The translations under genes were made by a program, and so were the position numbers. This document shows positions 53,342-64,000 of a stretch of DNA of 64,000 nt, piece by piece. Origin of the DNA: Clarireedia homoeocarpa (lineage: Eukaryota; Ascomycota; Leotiomycetes; Helotiales; Rutstroemiaceae); NCBI GenBank assembly GCA_001465935.1, contig LNKV01000008.1, forward strand, positions 124,001 to 188,000, read 5' to 3'. The notes beneath the pieces were generated by a model. That model made no database searches, was not told the origin of the DNA, and saw only the letters and a program-made list of their open reading frames with translations. Each line of letters opens with the position of its first letter. Position 1 is the first letter of the stretch.

Positions 53342-55324
53342 GTCTTAGTACTTCAGTCGACACTTTTCATTGAGACTCTATAGTGTGAGATATTAGGAAA
53401 AACCAGTGGCAACGTATCGATGATTACTGATGATCCAAAGATTCAAGAGGTAGGGATTGAAGATGACAAAAATCAAGAGCAATTTCGCAGAATAAGGAAC
53501 GGCGAAGGATTCCTGTCCTTCCTATATGTGTAGTCCAGACTGATTGTTGCGATTGGCAATCGGCCTTTCCAAAATACTGGGAGGCTATAGACCTCCATGC
53601 TAGGTCCAGCATGACCCTGACTTCAACTGTCGAGATTAATTTCTTTGGTTGCACGAACGTACGATCCCTCGACAAGGGAGTTCTAAAACTTCCAGAATGT
53701 TGCTGCATGTAAGTTTTTTTTCGTATGCAATGAAACAATCAATTGAAGGGGCATCTCACTGTGGTGGAAGGCGCAGCTAAAGGATGACAGCAGGGGTAGT
53801 AATGAAGACTCAGCTTGTACAGCAACAAAAGTTACGATGCAGTACACACGTGTATCTTTTTTTATCCCACCCTGTAACATACGCCGTGATTCAACGATGT
53901 ACATAGCAAACTGTTGGAGATCGACTTCGAGTTCCGTAAATAAGCTGTGTTTGGTATGGAAAGGACAAGATAACAAACAAACATGTTGTTCTGACTAGAA
54001 TGTTATTGTCGGATACGATCGAACTTTCGAACAGCGCAGAATAACATTAGTTACCGTGTTGTTCGACCCCATGAAACAACATGGGATCGCGCCACTTCCT
54101 TCGTCTCCTACTCATTTTCCGCATAGGAAGTAACGGTTAGTAAGAGACGTGGAAATGAAGCATTCAAGCAAGACAGAACCTCGAACATCCCCGGTGTAGA
54201 TTTGGGGTCGACAAAGAGGAGTGAGTGGGAAGGGAAGAGTTGGAAGGAATGTCATGATATGAAATGACGTTGCATCCATGAGTGCCTCCGTATTATATGA
54301 TCCAGTTTCCCACAATGAAATGGAATAAAACTCGGGAGCACGGCAGGTTTTCTGGTATTAGTGCTCCTGTCCTTGGAGGCTATTAGTCAGGATAGAATCA
54401 TCGCATCTATTATCCGCCGTCGCAAGATCGAGGGCCACGCGGGGGGTTGAAGTCGTTCCTCAAGAGAAAGAAATCACGAGATCAAACAAGAGGAATAGAT
54501 GGTGATGAACAAGGTGATAGGAGAAGGGGTTGAATTATATTTGTAGATTTGCGGATTTGCAGCCTCTACCCTTTACGGTCGGCCTGAATTTCAAGGGAGG
54601 CGAGGCCTAAGAACGCCCACCGTCTCACTAGTCCATCAGGCCTGTAAGAAATCCACGTGAATTTTCTGCTCCCAAGCAAATTCAAATAACATAATCTACC
54701 AGTTCCGGCTCCCTATTGGAAGATTGGAAGATTGAAAGATTGGACAGCTCGAATGAGATTCGTTTTATCTCTTGTCTACTCTCTTCATCACCAATTCCTT
54801 CATGCTGCCTGCACGCATCTACCATTAGGTACTGACTTGACATCAACTATTGTCGCACATTGCAGCATGCTTGCAGCAAGATGAAGACAGTCCCAAGACG
54901 AAACATCTAGGTCAAAATATCCCACACTGTTCATGACCTAAGTTCGTCTCCCACGGCTTGGCCTGTCGCTCACATAGGTCTAAGGCTCCCCTCCAAATAT
55001 AGAAAAGGCACAATTCATAAGCCTCAAGCGCGCGGATCCTTCGGACGATTTCAAACCATGACTTCAACGCCCCATGACCAAGGTCTGCGGACCAAGCTGA
55101 CAGCCCGTTTTTCATAAAGACGATGAATACCTCCTCTTGCCCTGGAAATCGGAATATACGACTCTACGTGGTTGCTAGTGACCGTTATGGTTGTTCCTGC
55201 ATAGAACTTCTTCCTCTTTTGCCCAGTTTCGGGTTGTCATTGCGATATTACCCCTGCCAGCCTTTTTCCACAAAATTTACACCCATAAGTACTTCTCGTC
55301 TAGTCCTTCGATTATCTTTCTAGA
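53342..55324. other. intergenic
   Basis: About 2 kb between divergent genes with no supported frame. Contains GGAAGATTGGAAGATTGAAAG-type short repeats near 54718-54745. Confidence 0.5.
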
Positions 55325-56625
55325 ATGTCGTATTCATTTGTACCTATCGATTCACCACAGGTGTTGAATCTGTTTTCTGAATGGTTGTGCTGGTGCATGC
55401 TCTGGGCTGGTACCAAAATATATTCATATCTACAAATTAAACCCCGCGTCCCAGAGAAAAGGTCCTCAAGCCAAAGAGAAGAAAAGGAGGAGGATTCAAC
55501 CAGTCTTGCATTCTTCATTGTTACTTCTAGTGTCTGTGCATCAATCACAGAGGTCAATTGGATTCTGGTCCGTACTCTTCCTTCCTGCACTTCAATTTGT
55601 TGCAGTTATTGACGCACACACAGCCTTTCCTAACCCCGGCACTTTATTTTGTCACTCGCAATGATGGAGTTGATCATTATGTGCTACCCGGAAACTTTCG
55701 ATCGGCAAGATCTGAATATCCCCCGGATTATGGGTTCCGCCTGATCTCTTACATTCTTGTTGCCATCGGCACAAGTCTTCTTATTCTTCCCTCGTCGACG
55801 ACTCCCACTACACTGGGCTTAAGCTTGATCTTTCTACTATGTCAAACTGCAATTTATTCAAGGCTAAGCTCCTCATCTACCAGTGATGACGAGTATCGCT
55901 CCGCCAAAACCATTCTTCCGATTTTGGAGAACACGTGCTGCTGGGTTGTTTGCTTCCTCACCATCATCCTTCTGGTTTCACCTCAGGAAGCTCCTCTACT
56001 ATCCAGTCTCACAATCTCAGGTGTCTTCAGGGCATTCCTATGGATTGCGGTTGTTTTCCTCGTGAGTTTCACCTACACTTTGGTCTCAGATCATAGCATG
56101 TCCCCAACTCATGGTTGATGTCGTCACTAATAATCCTCTCAGTGCAACGAGGGCCATGGCTGTACCTTAACCCTCATGTCCACCTTTGGTCTCTCAACAA
56201 TCCACATCCTCGTTTTTACATCTCCAGTCCAAGCCGCATTGTCTTGCATTTGCTCACTCCTCCTTCTTAACCAAATCGCCACCTCCCTCCCCCGGAGCTG
56301 TCCCAGCCGTCGCCTCATCATCCTCTTCGGACTCCTCCCTATCATGGCCCTCCTCTTCCGGTACAACTTCTCCGAAACTGACCATCTCGCCGAAACGATC
56401 GATGACATAAAAGAAGTGTTCAGCATGGGAAGACCTTGCAGGACAGACATCACTAAAAATGTGACCGAAGTGGTGCAAGGAGTAATGGACGAGCCATCAC
56501 GCCTAGTTGCAGAATTCGGTGCGAGAGAGGAACCGAATTCCTGGCTACATTTCTTCACGAGGATGTTTTCGCCATCAGAAAACTCTTGCTCGAGTTTCAG
56601 AGCAGAGTTTATTGACTTACGATGA
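55325..56625 (+). CDS. Unknown multi-span membrane protein
   Basis: Exons 55325-55567, 55624-56061 and 56143-56625 add to 1164 nt in frame, 387 residues. About six to eight hydrophobic helices are visible, among them LFSEWLCWCMLWAGTKIYSY, RLISYILVAIGTSLLILP, CCWVVCFLTIILLV, FRAFLWIAVVFL, LSTIHILVFTSPVQAALSCI and LIILFGLLPIMALLF. A charged loop (KRSSSQREEKEEDS) follows the first. The C-terminal 80 residues are hydrophilic. The first intron acceptor is taken at 55623 because the nearer CAG would leave a 38-nt intron. No transporter or enzyme motif is recognised. The role is unknown. Confidence 0.65.
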
Positions 56626-58443
56626 TTATTTTTTATTTTTTATTTTTTATGATACCATATTCGTTTTCTTCGATTTTTCATTTTCATATGTATGAAATAT
56701 CTGTATATATATCACTTACTTCAAAACAAGAGATGACATATCATCGAAACCACTAAACTGAGCCTGCGAAAAGAACCCCCACCAATCCTTTCCACCCTTT
56801 CTGGAATATCCTCAAACCCTCACCAGCCCCTACCGACTGATGTCTTTCACCCTCTTCCCCCACCCTAGCACACCACCGCGTTCCCGCCCCCATCTTCCCT
56901 AGCTCAGCCATACATGCAGGTAGAGTACGACCTGTTCCTGTACCTGAAATCCTACGAGCACCCGCACTAACCCCCATTCTCGCACACCATTGCCCTAAAA
57001 AATCATAATCACAAATCTTAAACATCCAAAAAGAGGAATCAATGTACTTTGAGGATGGCTTGCTTTGATAAGATTACTTACTGCCTCAAATGGTTAGTTG
57101 GTGGGTTTGTTGAAGGCGGCTTACTGCGTCCAGAACAGAATCACTCGTAGGATTCCCTCGGGATGTAATGTGCGAGATGGATGGAGAGCGGTGACGCCGA
57201 TCGCATAACTTGATTTTGGTTCTGATTTGGTGGATGGATAGAAGACTGCTTAGATGTGCGCGGTATAGTAGAAATATCATTTTAGAATTCTTTGATTTTG
57301 GGGCACGGGTAGTGGGGGGGGGGAGGATGAGTAGGCGAGAGGAGAGGTCTAGATTCATTTTCTCCCCAAATCAGTACGACTCGGACTTTGGGAACAACGG
57401 GGGTTTTTAAATACGGGTAGTTTCTGTGCTACTATACAGGATTCTGAAGAATCGAGGAAATGAGATCTGATCTGGATCGCACAGAAATTCCGATGCATGC
57501 GCAGTTCAAACCTCGGTCGATCCTCCTAGATGCATCCCCCTCTACGGCCTTCTCTCTCTGTCCTTCTCTTTCACAAAATTCCTCACTACATTCATTGTCT
57601 TGCTAGCTTTCTTGTTGCAAGTCCTTGAAGCCCAATGTTTTCGACTATCTATCGGGGACTGAAAACCAGCAGTTAATTAAGTTCAGGGTCGCCGTTCGGG
57701 TCAACTGCGCCACTTTCTTCCGTGAGGGCGGGCGCTTTGATGAGGCTCTATTGGGTGGCGAGTCGTACGCATTGAATAAGATCCCGAAGGAAATGTAAAA
57801 ATTGCGGCGTGAATGTAACAGAACATGAGGGTTGATCTCGAATGCTACCCTAAAACTGGGGATTCAGGGGGTAATTGCTGTTCGCTGTTCGCGGTCCCGA
57901 GTATTTTGATTTGTGGGAAAATACGATCTCTTCACATGCCATTCACGACAGAGACTAAAAAGGTGCAATGGGCTGTGGTTTGTTTCCGGGGAAGTGGTGG
58001 TTGGCTAGAACTATGAGTAGGCGGCGTTGCGGTTGTAGTGCATCCGGAACATTTGTGTACTACCATAGGCAACCACTTTATATTACGTAGTAATGAGGTT
58101 GTGCTCATTATCCCCTTTCCAAAAACAATCCCGGAGTCGAGGACCGCATGCGCTTTCTATCTCGAAGAAATCGATCATATACATGTTTTGCGAGGAAGCC
58201 TCGCCGTATGCTGTGTTGGTTTTGCCTAAGCAGTGCCACTATAGCTGAAAAGGCACAGCAAAATCTACCACAGTACACCATAGTAGTTGCGAAAATACAA
58301 GTTTCGGTAACGATAGATCATGTTTTTGGCTGAGGGCGATTGTGTAGGACTTCATATATAAATGTACCAAGTGATACATACAGTGATGGCGGTGTCATTT
58401 GGTATACTTTGTTTCCAAGAAGGTGAACGAGCGATTAGAAAAT
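56626..58443. other. intergenic
   Basis: No firmly supported gene. A minus-strand frame at 56753-57025 (begins MFKICDYDFLGQWCARMG, Gly/Arg-rich) could be an exon but has no partner exons that I could join. G9 run near 57314-57322. Confidence 0.4.
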
Positions 58444-59611
58444 ATGTCGAGACAGCAAGAGACTGCACAAAGTCCTACGTATTCTACGGAGCGTTTGACG
58501 GGCTTTCCGGACGATGACATAAACGTGGGAAGAGTTACGCGCGAGACGATGGAGGAAATACCGCCGTGGTTGCAGTCAAAATTCGAAACGGAGTTTCTCC
58601 CTTCCATACTCGAGTCGATGGCGGAACCCAACCTCAATGACCATTCACAAGAATTCCAACGTCTTGAAATATGTCCAGAAACGGGGGAAGAACGAAATTT
58701 TGTTGACAGGTCGGTTGCCCCTGATGTAGCGGATGATGCCCACGAGCTGGCCAAAGTTGGTAAATCCAGCATGAAAATCGACCCTGCGACGTTGAAGCTA
58801 TTACTCCAGGCTGCTTCATGGGGACATCAGGAAGGTCTCAAATCTTGGGCTCCGCTCAAAGCCACGACTGCAGTCCAAGCACAGGCCGATGCTTTCCCGC
58901 CCTCTGGCGAGATCCCCAATTCTCAAGGTTATACAAGCTGGGTTGAGAAGCGCCTGCAAGGCAACCAACTTGTCGCGAACTTCTTCAAACTCGACCATCA
59001 GCAGGTTCTGGTCCATGACATCAGAGCCCCGCTCTATTCTGTCAAGACGGTAGGTTAGTGAGATCATGTAACCGCTCCCTCCCTGCGATGAATATCCAGC
59101 GCAAATAGCTAATTCACCTATCCAGCTCATCTAAACATCGTGCCTCATAATCCTGAAAGATACCTTGAAAACTCAATCAGTGGATTCGTGGAAAGAAATC
59201 ATCACAGAAGTTTCGTTGCCAATGCAGCCATGACAGCGAACGTGAGGGCTCTTTGCCAAGTCGTTGGATGTTTACGGGCGCCAACCAAGCGGGATAAAAA
59301 AAAAACAATTTGGGCGATACTACGATTGTCATGTAGAGAAAAAGCTCATCGCCCAATACCTTCTGGATTACATTTGTCCAAGAGGATCAACAGAGGAAGT
59401 TATCTTGTGGAATGCTCGGCGCATGGGCTCGTCAAACCCCCCTTGGCCCACGATATTCGTCAGTAAGGACGTCTGCTGGTATTGTAGGATTGTCATTGAG
59501 AGGGCTGAGGAGTATTATCAGATCAGATTCCATATTCGGAATTGTGCGAATGGGACCGATCTAGGATTGAGCGATAGTAACTACACAGTTGGTGGCATAC
59601 ACGGAAGATAA
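58444..59611 (+). CDS. SsdA-like deaminase-fold protein, frame-broken
   Basis: Two exons, 58444-59053 and 59126-59611, joined in phase by a 72-nt intron. The N-terminal 200 residues are acidic and without known domain. The C-terminal domain resembles the fungal proteins with a C-terminus like the bacterial single-strand DNA deaminase SsdA. It has FGRYYDCHVEKKLIA with the zinc H-x-E (CAT at 59330, GAG at 59336) and IFVSKDVCWYC with the C-x2-C (59474-59485). Zinc ligands and the catalytic Glu are kept. The frame is broken near 59263: the upstream frame is sensible to RALCQVV, the downstream frame from DVYGRQPSG. No intron explains it. A run of ten A at 59296-59305 is a second possible site of error. 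Whether fungal members act on nucleic acid is not known to me. Confidence 0.7.
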
Positions 59612-60340
59612 TCGACGAGTATATGGCGGGGACCGCAGTTGGGGGGAGGGGGAGGGGTGATTTTTTTCTTTCTTTTTTTCTTTTTCTCTCTCTCTTCACT
59701 TAGCTGCAATGCAATATCCCATTAACCTGGATTTGTATCCATCCACTTTCCTTATACTTAAACAGTGTTGCCAGCGCTCCTTGATTGGTGCAGAGAACAC
59801 CCATTCTTTCTTCAATCTGTGAACAGTAGGTCAGCCGTCTTCTAGCATGTTGCACGAGACCTCATCAACTTAGAACTGAACTATTGATTACATCCATCCC
59901 GAGAGCATAAACATACTCCCCATCTTGACTCCACACCGGTATCGCAGGGCTACAGAATTTGCAGCTGTCCTGCCAGTGTGAGCACCCTTCACCTGTGACG
60001 CATTATCATTAAATCTCAATCATATGACACATTTCGCAACATCCAGAATAGCTCTCGAAGTTATTTTCGACAGCTCCTGCTCTACAGGTATTGTATGTAA
60101 TTATCAGATAATCAGTTGTCGTAGATGGATGAAAAAAGAGATGTGATCCTTTTACCATAAGAGTTGACAATAAATCGTATCCTGTAGAAGTCCTCGGGTG
60201 ACCGTCCAGTTCATAAACTGTCCGAATTTCGGTCAAAAAGGTCCTTCATATCAATTGCTGTATTCCCCGACCTGAATGGGTGTTGATTGATGGATATCTG
60301 ACAGAGAGCTGCCGCCTGATAGTCAAAATATTTTTACATA
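59612..60340. other. Uncertain region, possible minus-strand exons
   Basis: Minus-strand stretches around 59866-60236 look partly protein-like and Cys-containing (ESYSGCCEMCHMIEI; also HWQDSCKFCSPAIPVWSQDG in another frame), but I could not join them into a phase-consistent gene. They may be exons of a small zinc-binding protein or a decayed gene. Confidence 0.3.
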
Positions 60341-60843
60341 AGTGATGCTCGCTCCAACGGACACTTCCACTTCCATTTCCAGCTCCCTGCGAAGAGAGCC
60401 ACCATCCAGCTGCACATGCGCGACGAACGAATCTGGACGCTCCCCCCTTCAGACAGTACCGACACCACCAGCAAAATTCCCGCCAGCGATCCCCGTCTCC
60501 CGCCACCTAAATGGGGCATCCCCGCGGGAAATGATCCCAACCACGGTAGCTGTCGCCACCGCCGGGGTCACCTGTTTGGATGCTCACACTAGAAGCCTGC
60601 GCTCATGCCCTAGTTCTCCTTATAGTCCGGGACAGACACACATCAGCGTGGCTTCATTGGGGCACGCAGATTAATTATCTCGTCCAGTATAAGCTTTTTG
60701 ATCGAGAGAAGGTGCCTCCTGGTGTGAAGAGATATATGAAATTGCCACCGGAGGTGTCGAGTGCGGATAATATGCTGAAAGCTATATTAGCTTTCGATGA
60801 GGTTGCTCAGCGGGGGGGATTGGTTGCTAAATGGGCGGAATGA
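60341..60843 (+). CDS. Unknown small protein, 5' end unresolved
   Basis: Two exons in phase: about 60341-60545 and 60593-60843, with a 47-nt intron (GTAGCT donor, CACTAG acceptor). Before the splice the frame reads FHFQLPAKRATIQLHMRDER and PKWGIPAGNDPNH. After it comes EACAHALVLLIVRDRHTSAW, then VKRYMKLPPEVSSADNMLK and a C-terminus AQRGGLVAKWAE. The continuity of sense across the junction supports a real gene. No ATG precedes the conserved-looking part in frame, so a first exon is missing from the model or the gene is 5'-truncated. No family is recognised. Confidence 0.5.
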
Positions 60844-61068
60844 CTATACAATTGTATTTATGGATTCCTTTTTATTTTATAAGTTCTCGATTTATGGATA
60901 TTTTGGGGCTCATCCCCATCTCCCACACTTTTAAATATATGTACAAGTCTTGACGCTAGAACTGAACCAAAATCCAAGCCAGTCGGCCCAGTCAGAATTC
61001 CCATCCAATGCATGCTATGCTGCTCAAAATGCTAATTACAATACTTTATGTGATTAGTCTCATACACT

Positions 61069-62838
61069 TCAAGAAAATAATGCCAAAGCGGCAACGACCG
61101 CTAAAACTATGGATATGCTGTACTTTGTATGCGATGTACCAGAAGTAGTCGCGCCTGCTGTGGCGGATGCTGCAGCCGTCTCGGAGACGGCGGTGCCTGA
61201 GACTTTAGGGGTTTTGTGACCATCTTGTCCAGCCATGGAGGATGCCGCGGATGATCCAGAAGTTTGGGAAGAGCCTGTGGAGATTGTGTTAGAAGCGGCC
61301 TCAAGGATGGTAGAAGATCCAGTAATTAGTATCGTGGAAGAACTCGAGGATATTGGGAGGGAGGATTGAGTTGTAGAGGATGGAATTGGAGTTGGCCCAC
61401 CAGAAGACGTTGTAGAAGTGGCTGTAGATGTTGCAGCCTTCTTGGGTGCGAAGCCTAAAGCACCGTTAGTATAACGCTTGATGATAAGAGGTTGTACATA
61501 TACATACCGACTCGGTTTTGGTCTACGTCAAAGACAACGTATACATTCTTAAGGAATGTATCACCAACTAGCCATGAGTTCTTATCAACCACTGAGACAC
61601 CAAAGATGTTGCTGGTACAGACTCCATTTACTCGAGGTCCAACCCAATCCTTAGACGATACACTGTAGGTAACCCCAGAAAATGTGAATGTTACAGGTGC
61701 CGTTGTAGAGCAGGGAACAGTGAAGGTGCTGTTATCGGTTGTGGCTGAACCAGGAATTAGGTCATGGAATGTTATGACGTCGTTTGGTGGTCCGAAGATG
61801 TAGGAAGTTCCAGAATCAATGTAGGCTGACTTCCCACTGATGCCACTTTGTTTAGTCCCAACCCCAACGTTATCAAGTAAAATTGCCCAGTCATCGAGAT
61901 CGTTCTTGGTGACGGTTGTGTAAGTCAGGTCACCACTGTAACGAGATGTATCCGGTGCCCCGAAATTAATCTCTCCGGTATTGGGACCATCTGAAGCTCG
62001 ATTTAGATCCATGCCGAATATATTGTCTTTGAGAACTTTCGATGTGACCAAAGTTTCGAGAAAATTTGGGTAGTCGCCAGATTGCCGCGATAAACCTAAG
62101 ATGCCATCCATAGGGAAACTACTGAACTGGTCACTCGTGCTATTGGCGATACCGAATGTCATTGAAAATTCCAAACCCGCAATCTTAACACTGTCCGTGG
62201 CGTAACTTCCCGTAACTGAACCAGATCCATACTGCACATCCAGGCTCCCTTTTGCTGGTTTGAGTGTAGAAGAATCTTTGGCTCCAAACGAATTGTGAGT
62301 AGTACAAGCAGCAGAGGTGCAATCAGAACCCATGACCCAAGATGTACCAGCACCTGTATCCAGGAGCATATAGAGTGGCGTGTCTTTATCTCCAAAAGTA
62401 ACTTCCGCGAAGTAGGAATAATCAGTGCCATCCTGATCAAGGCCCGCACTATTTGTCTGCGAAGGGTTCGCAGCCGTCTGGACCTGATAGGTGTTATCCC
62501 TTTTGGCTAGAGGCGCTCCTTCAGCTTGGGTCCTTGTCTGTCGATTGTATTTCCGTGTTAGGCGTTCCGCGAGTCGAGATATTTGAACATCCCGTGGCAG
62601 AGAAGCCTTCAGATGTTATGTCAGCCATATGCCAAACTAAGACGATTGGGAAGAAACTTACGTCTGGAAGTTTTTGAATGACTTTCAAAGATTTGACCTC
62701 ACGATTCGCGATATTGGTCTTTGGCAATGCCGAGCAGTCCTTGTACTCTTCACATCTGTAGTCTGGGATCCAAGGGAAGAATGCAAAAGTGAATGGAGCA
62801 AGAGCTAATGCAAGAAAAATGTAGTTGACGAACCACAT
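61069..62838 (-). CDS. GPI-type secreted aspartic protease (A1 family)
   Basis: Exons, descending: 62838-62662, 62606-61508 and 61454-61069. They total 1662 nt in frame, 553 residues. Signal peptide (MWFVNYIFLALALAPFTFAF), propeptide with a Kex2-type site LAKR before DNTYQVQ, then a pepsin fold. The first catalytic Asp142 lies in LLDTGAGTSW (DTGA rather than the usual DTGS) and the second, Asp323, in YIDSGTSYIFG. The flap region YGSGSVTGSYATDSV follows the first. The domain closes with NSWLVGDTFLKNVYVVFD and NRVGFAPK. After it comes a Ser/Thr-rich stalk of about 100 residues and a terminal hydrophobic helix (SISIVLAVVAALALFS), the pattern of a GPI anchor signal. It probably acts at the cell wall, like yapsins and fungal CtsD/OpsB types. 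Confidence 0.92.
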
Positions 62839-64000
62839 GGTTACAAGTGGTAATGAAGGTGGCGAGTAACGGCTCCCGAATATCGAATATAGAATCCAAA
62901 AACCAATGCTTGCCTTTGGTGAATGGTGGCTGATATCCGGTCAAGGACTTCAACGAGGGACTGGAGAGGTGAGGTCTTGATCCGAGAGGGTACAAACAAA
63001 TCCGCCGCACACAGTCGAAGGGACTGAAAAACCAAGCTCCCAATGAGAACAAGGCTTGGTGGTGAGGTTATTCAGACGAAAGTTGGTCCTCGTGGTTCAA
63101 TTGTCCAACTGATTTGATCGTCCATAAAACTTCCAAGGCCAGACGGAATTATGCCGACAATGGACCCGCGTACCGGACAACCACGGATTTGATATTAGAA
63201 ATTAAGCTGGTAATAATAACATAGGAAACGATTAACGACTAAGTAGTAAGAAGAAAGTTGAAGACAGTGAAGCCGTCAACTGTGCTCATGACAATGATTA
63301 TGTGCAATATCTATCAAAACGAAGAGGGTGCAAGAACGCCAAAGGTATGTAGATTTTTAGATTGAGGTGGACGGGGTGATAGACAAGATAAGAAGGTCCC
63401 CTCCAAAACCAAAAAAAAGACAATGCGAGATATGAGAAGTCTTTTGTGTCTGTCGATACCAAAAGAAAAAAAGAGAATTATCGTAGTGAAAAGGGAGAAG
63501 TCATTGATGGACCTTGAAAGCAAGCAAGCAAGCAAGAGAGGAGGGCCGGTGGCATTGGTAGCAGGAAATGCAGACGTTGCATGTGGGAGGAAATCTAGAC
63601 GTGCAGCAGCATTTGTCCACTTGGAGCTTTCTTGGTGCTTTCTTGGTGCTTTCTTGGAGCTTTCTTGGTGCTTTTCGGAGGTAATTCCCAGGCTAAATCC
63701 CAATTCGGTAAGGGTCGTGGTGTCTTGGGGATCATCGGTTTTCTGCCATCCCGGCCAGTCAGGGGGGGGGGAAGAGGGGGTGTTGACTCTAGCCAGCTCG
63801 GGTGGCACGGGTGGCCATATGCAGCCGTGGGAAATCTCCTTAGCCTCGGGGGAATCACTCCATTCATATCGTTCTATCGTTCTAGTTATCCTCCGAGCTA
63901 TTTATATACGAGTATGTATTCATCTATTCTTTTGCAGCTGCGTTTTTGCTTTTGCTGAGCGGGAGTTCGTGCACCTCCTGCATAGTTCTATGGCATTGTC
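62839..64000. other. intergenic to window end
   Basis: Promoter of the protease, then no supported gene. A minus-strand open frame at 63314-63808 has Lys/Ser repeats that only reflect the tandem repeat at 63627-63675. G9 near 63763. Confidence 0.45.
63627..63675. repeat. Tandem 12-bp repeat
   Basis: Four near-identical copies of GCTTTCTTGGTG/A. Simple minisatellite, no function seen. Confidence 0.85.

Noticed and set aside
56753..57025. 90-residue minus-strand Gly/Arg-rich frame
   Set aside because: Starts with a plausible peptide, but no exon could be joined upstream and the composition matches a Pro/Ser-rich opposite strand; left as unproven.
63314..63808. 164-residue minus-strand frame with Lys/Ser repeats
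   Set aside because: The repeat residues come from the simple DNA tandem repeat, and the rest is hydrophobic nonsense without a domain.

Overview
The window looks like nuclear DNA of a filamentous ascomycete (Pezizomycotina, most likely Leotiomycetes/Helotiales; this placement is inference). The evidence is short introns of about 45-100 nt with GTRNGT donors, CTAAC-like branch points and YAG acceptors, widely spaced single genes with no operons, and fungus-restricted families next to conserved eukaryotic genes. No rRNA, CRISPR array, bacterial insertion sequence or convincing tRNA was seen. Splice models were built by hand; those called phase-checked add up to an uninterrupted frame.

Layout. 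1-11 kb: a rhodopsin-domain seven-helix membrane protein, a nine-exon sesquiterpene-type terpene synthase, and two unknown proteins that both start MC-x(4)-TY-x(2)-C. 11-26 kb: a conserved core with Rho1 GTPase, mitochondrial ribosomal protein uL24m, Elongator subunit Elp1 (convergent with uL24m, divergent from a DUF3984 protein), a DUF7918-like protein ending in a SUMO-interaction-like motif, and an unknown protein. 26-38 kb: a small proline/tryptophan-rich protein, a secreted GH13 alpha-amylase with nine exons, a one-helix membrane protein, a decayed low-complexity gene, an old yellow enzyme with two CRE-like sites in its promoter, and a kinase-fold protein.

38-48 kb is the accessory part. 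It holds a multi-SAP protein with a broken N-terminus, a Q/G/S/Y-rich protein built on a 19-residue repeat, a fungal NLR-type protein (SesB-like hydrolase plus NACHT) followed by TPR-coding remnants in broken frames, and a second prion-like protein. The NLR is bracketed by two 81-bp direct repeats that differ only by C/T transitions. 48-64 kb: a cytochrome P450, a kelch-repeat single-pass membrane protein, a multi-span membrane protein, an SsdA-like deaminase-fold gene with a frame break, a small two-exon gene, and a GPI-type aspartic protease.

Most genes act independently. The terpene synthase and the P450 are 43 kb apart with housekeeping genes between them, so they do not form a cluster. 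The most unusual pieces are the NLR locus with its direct repeats and prion-like neighbours, and the deaminase-fold gene.
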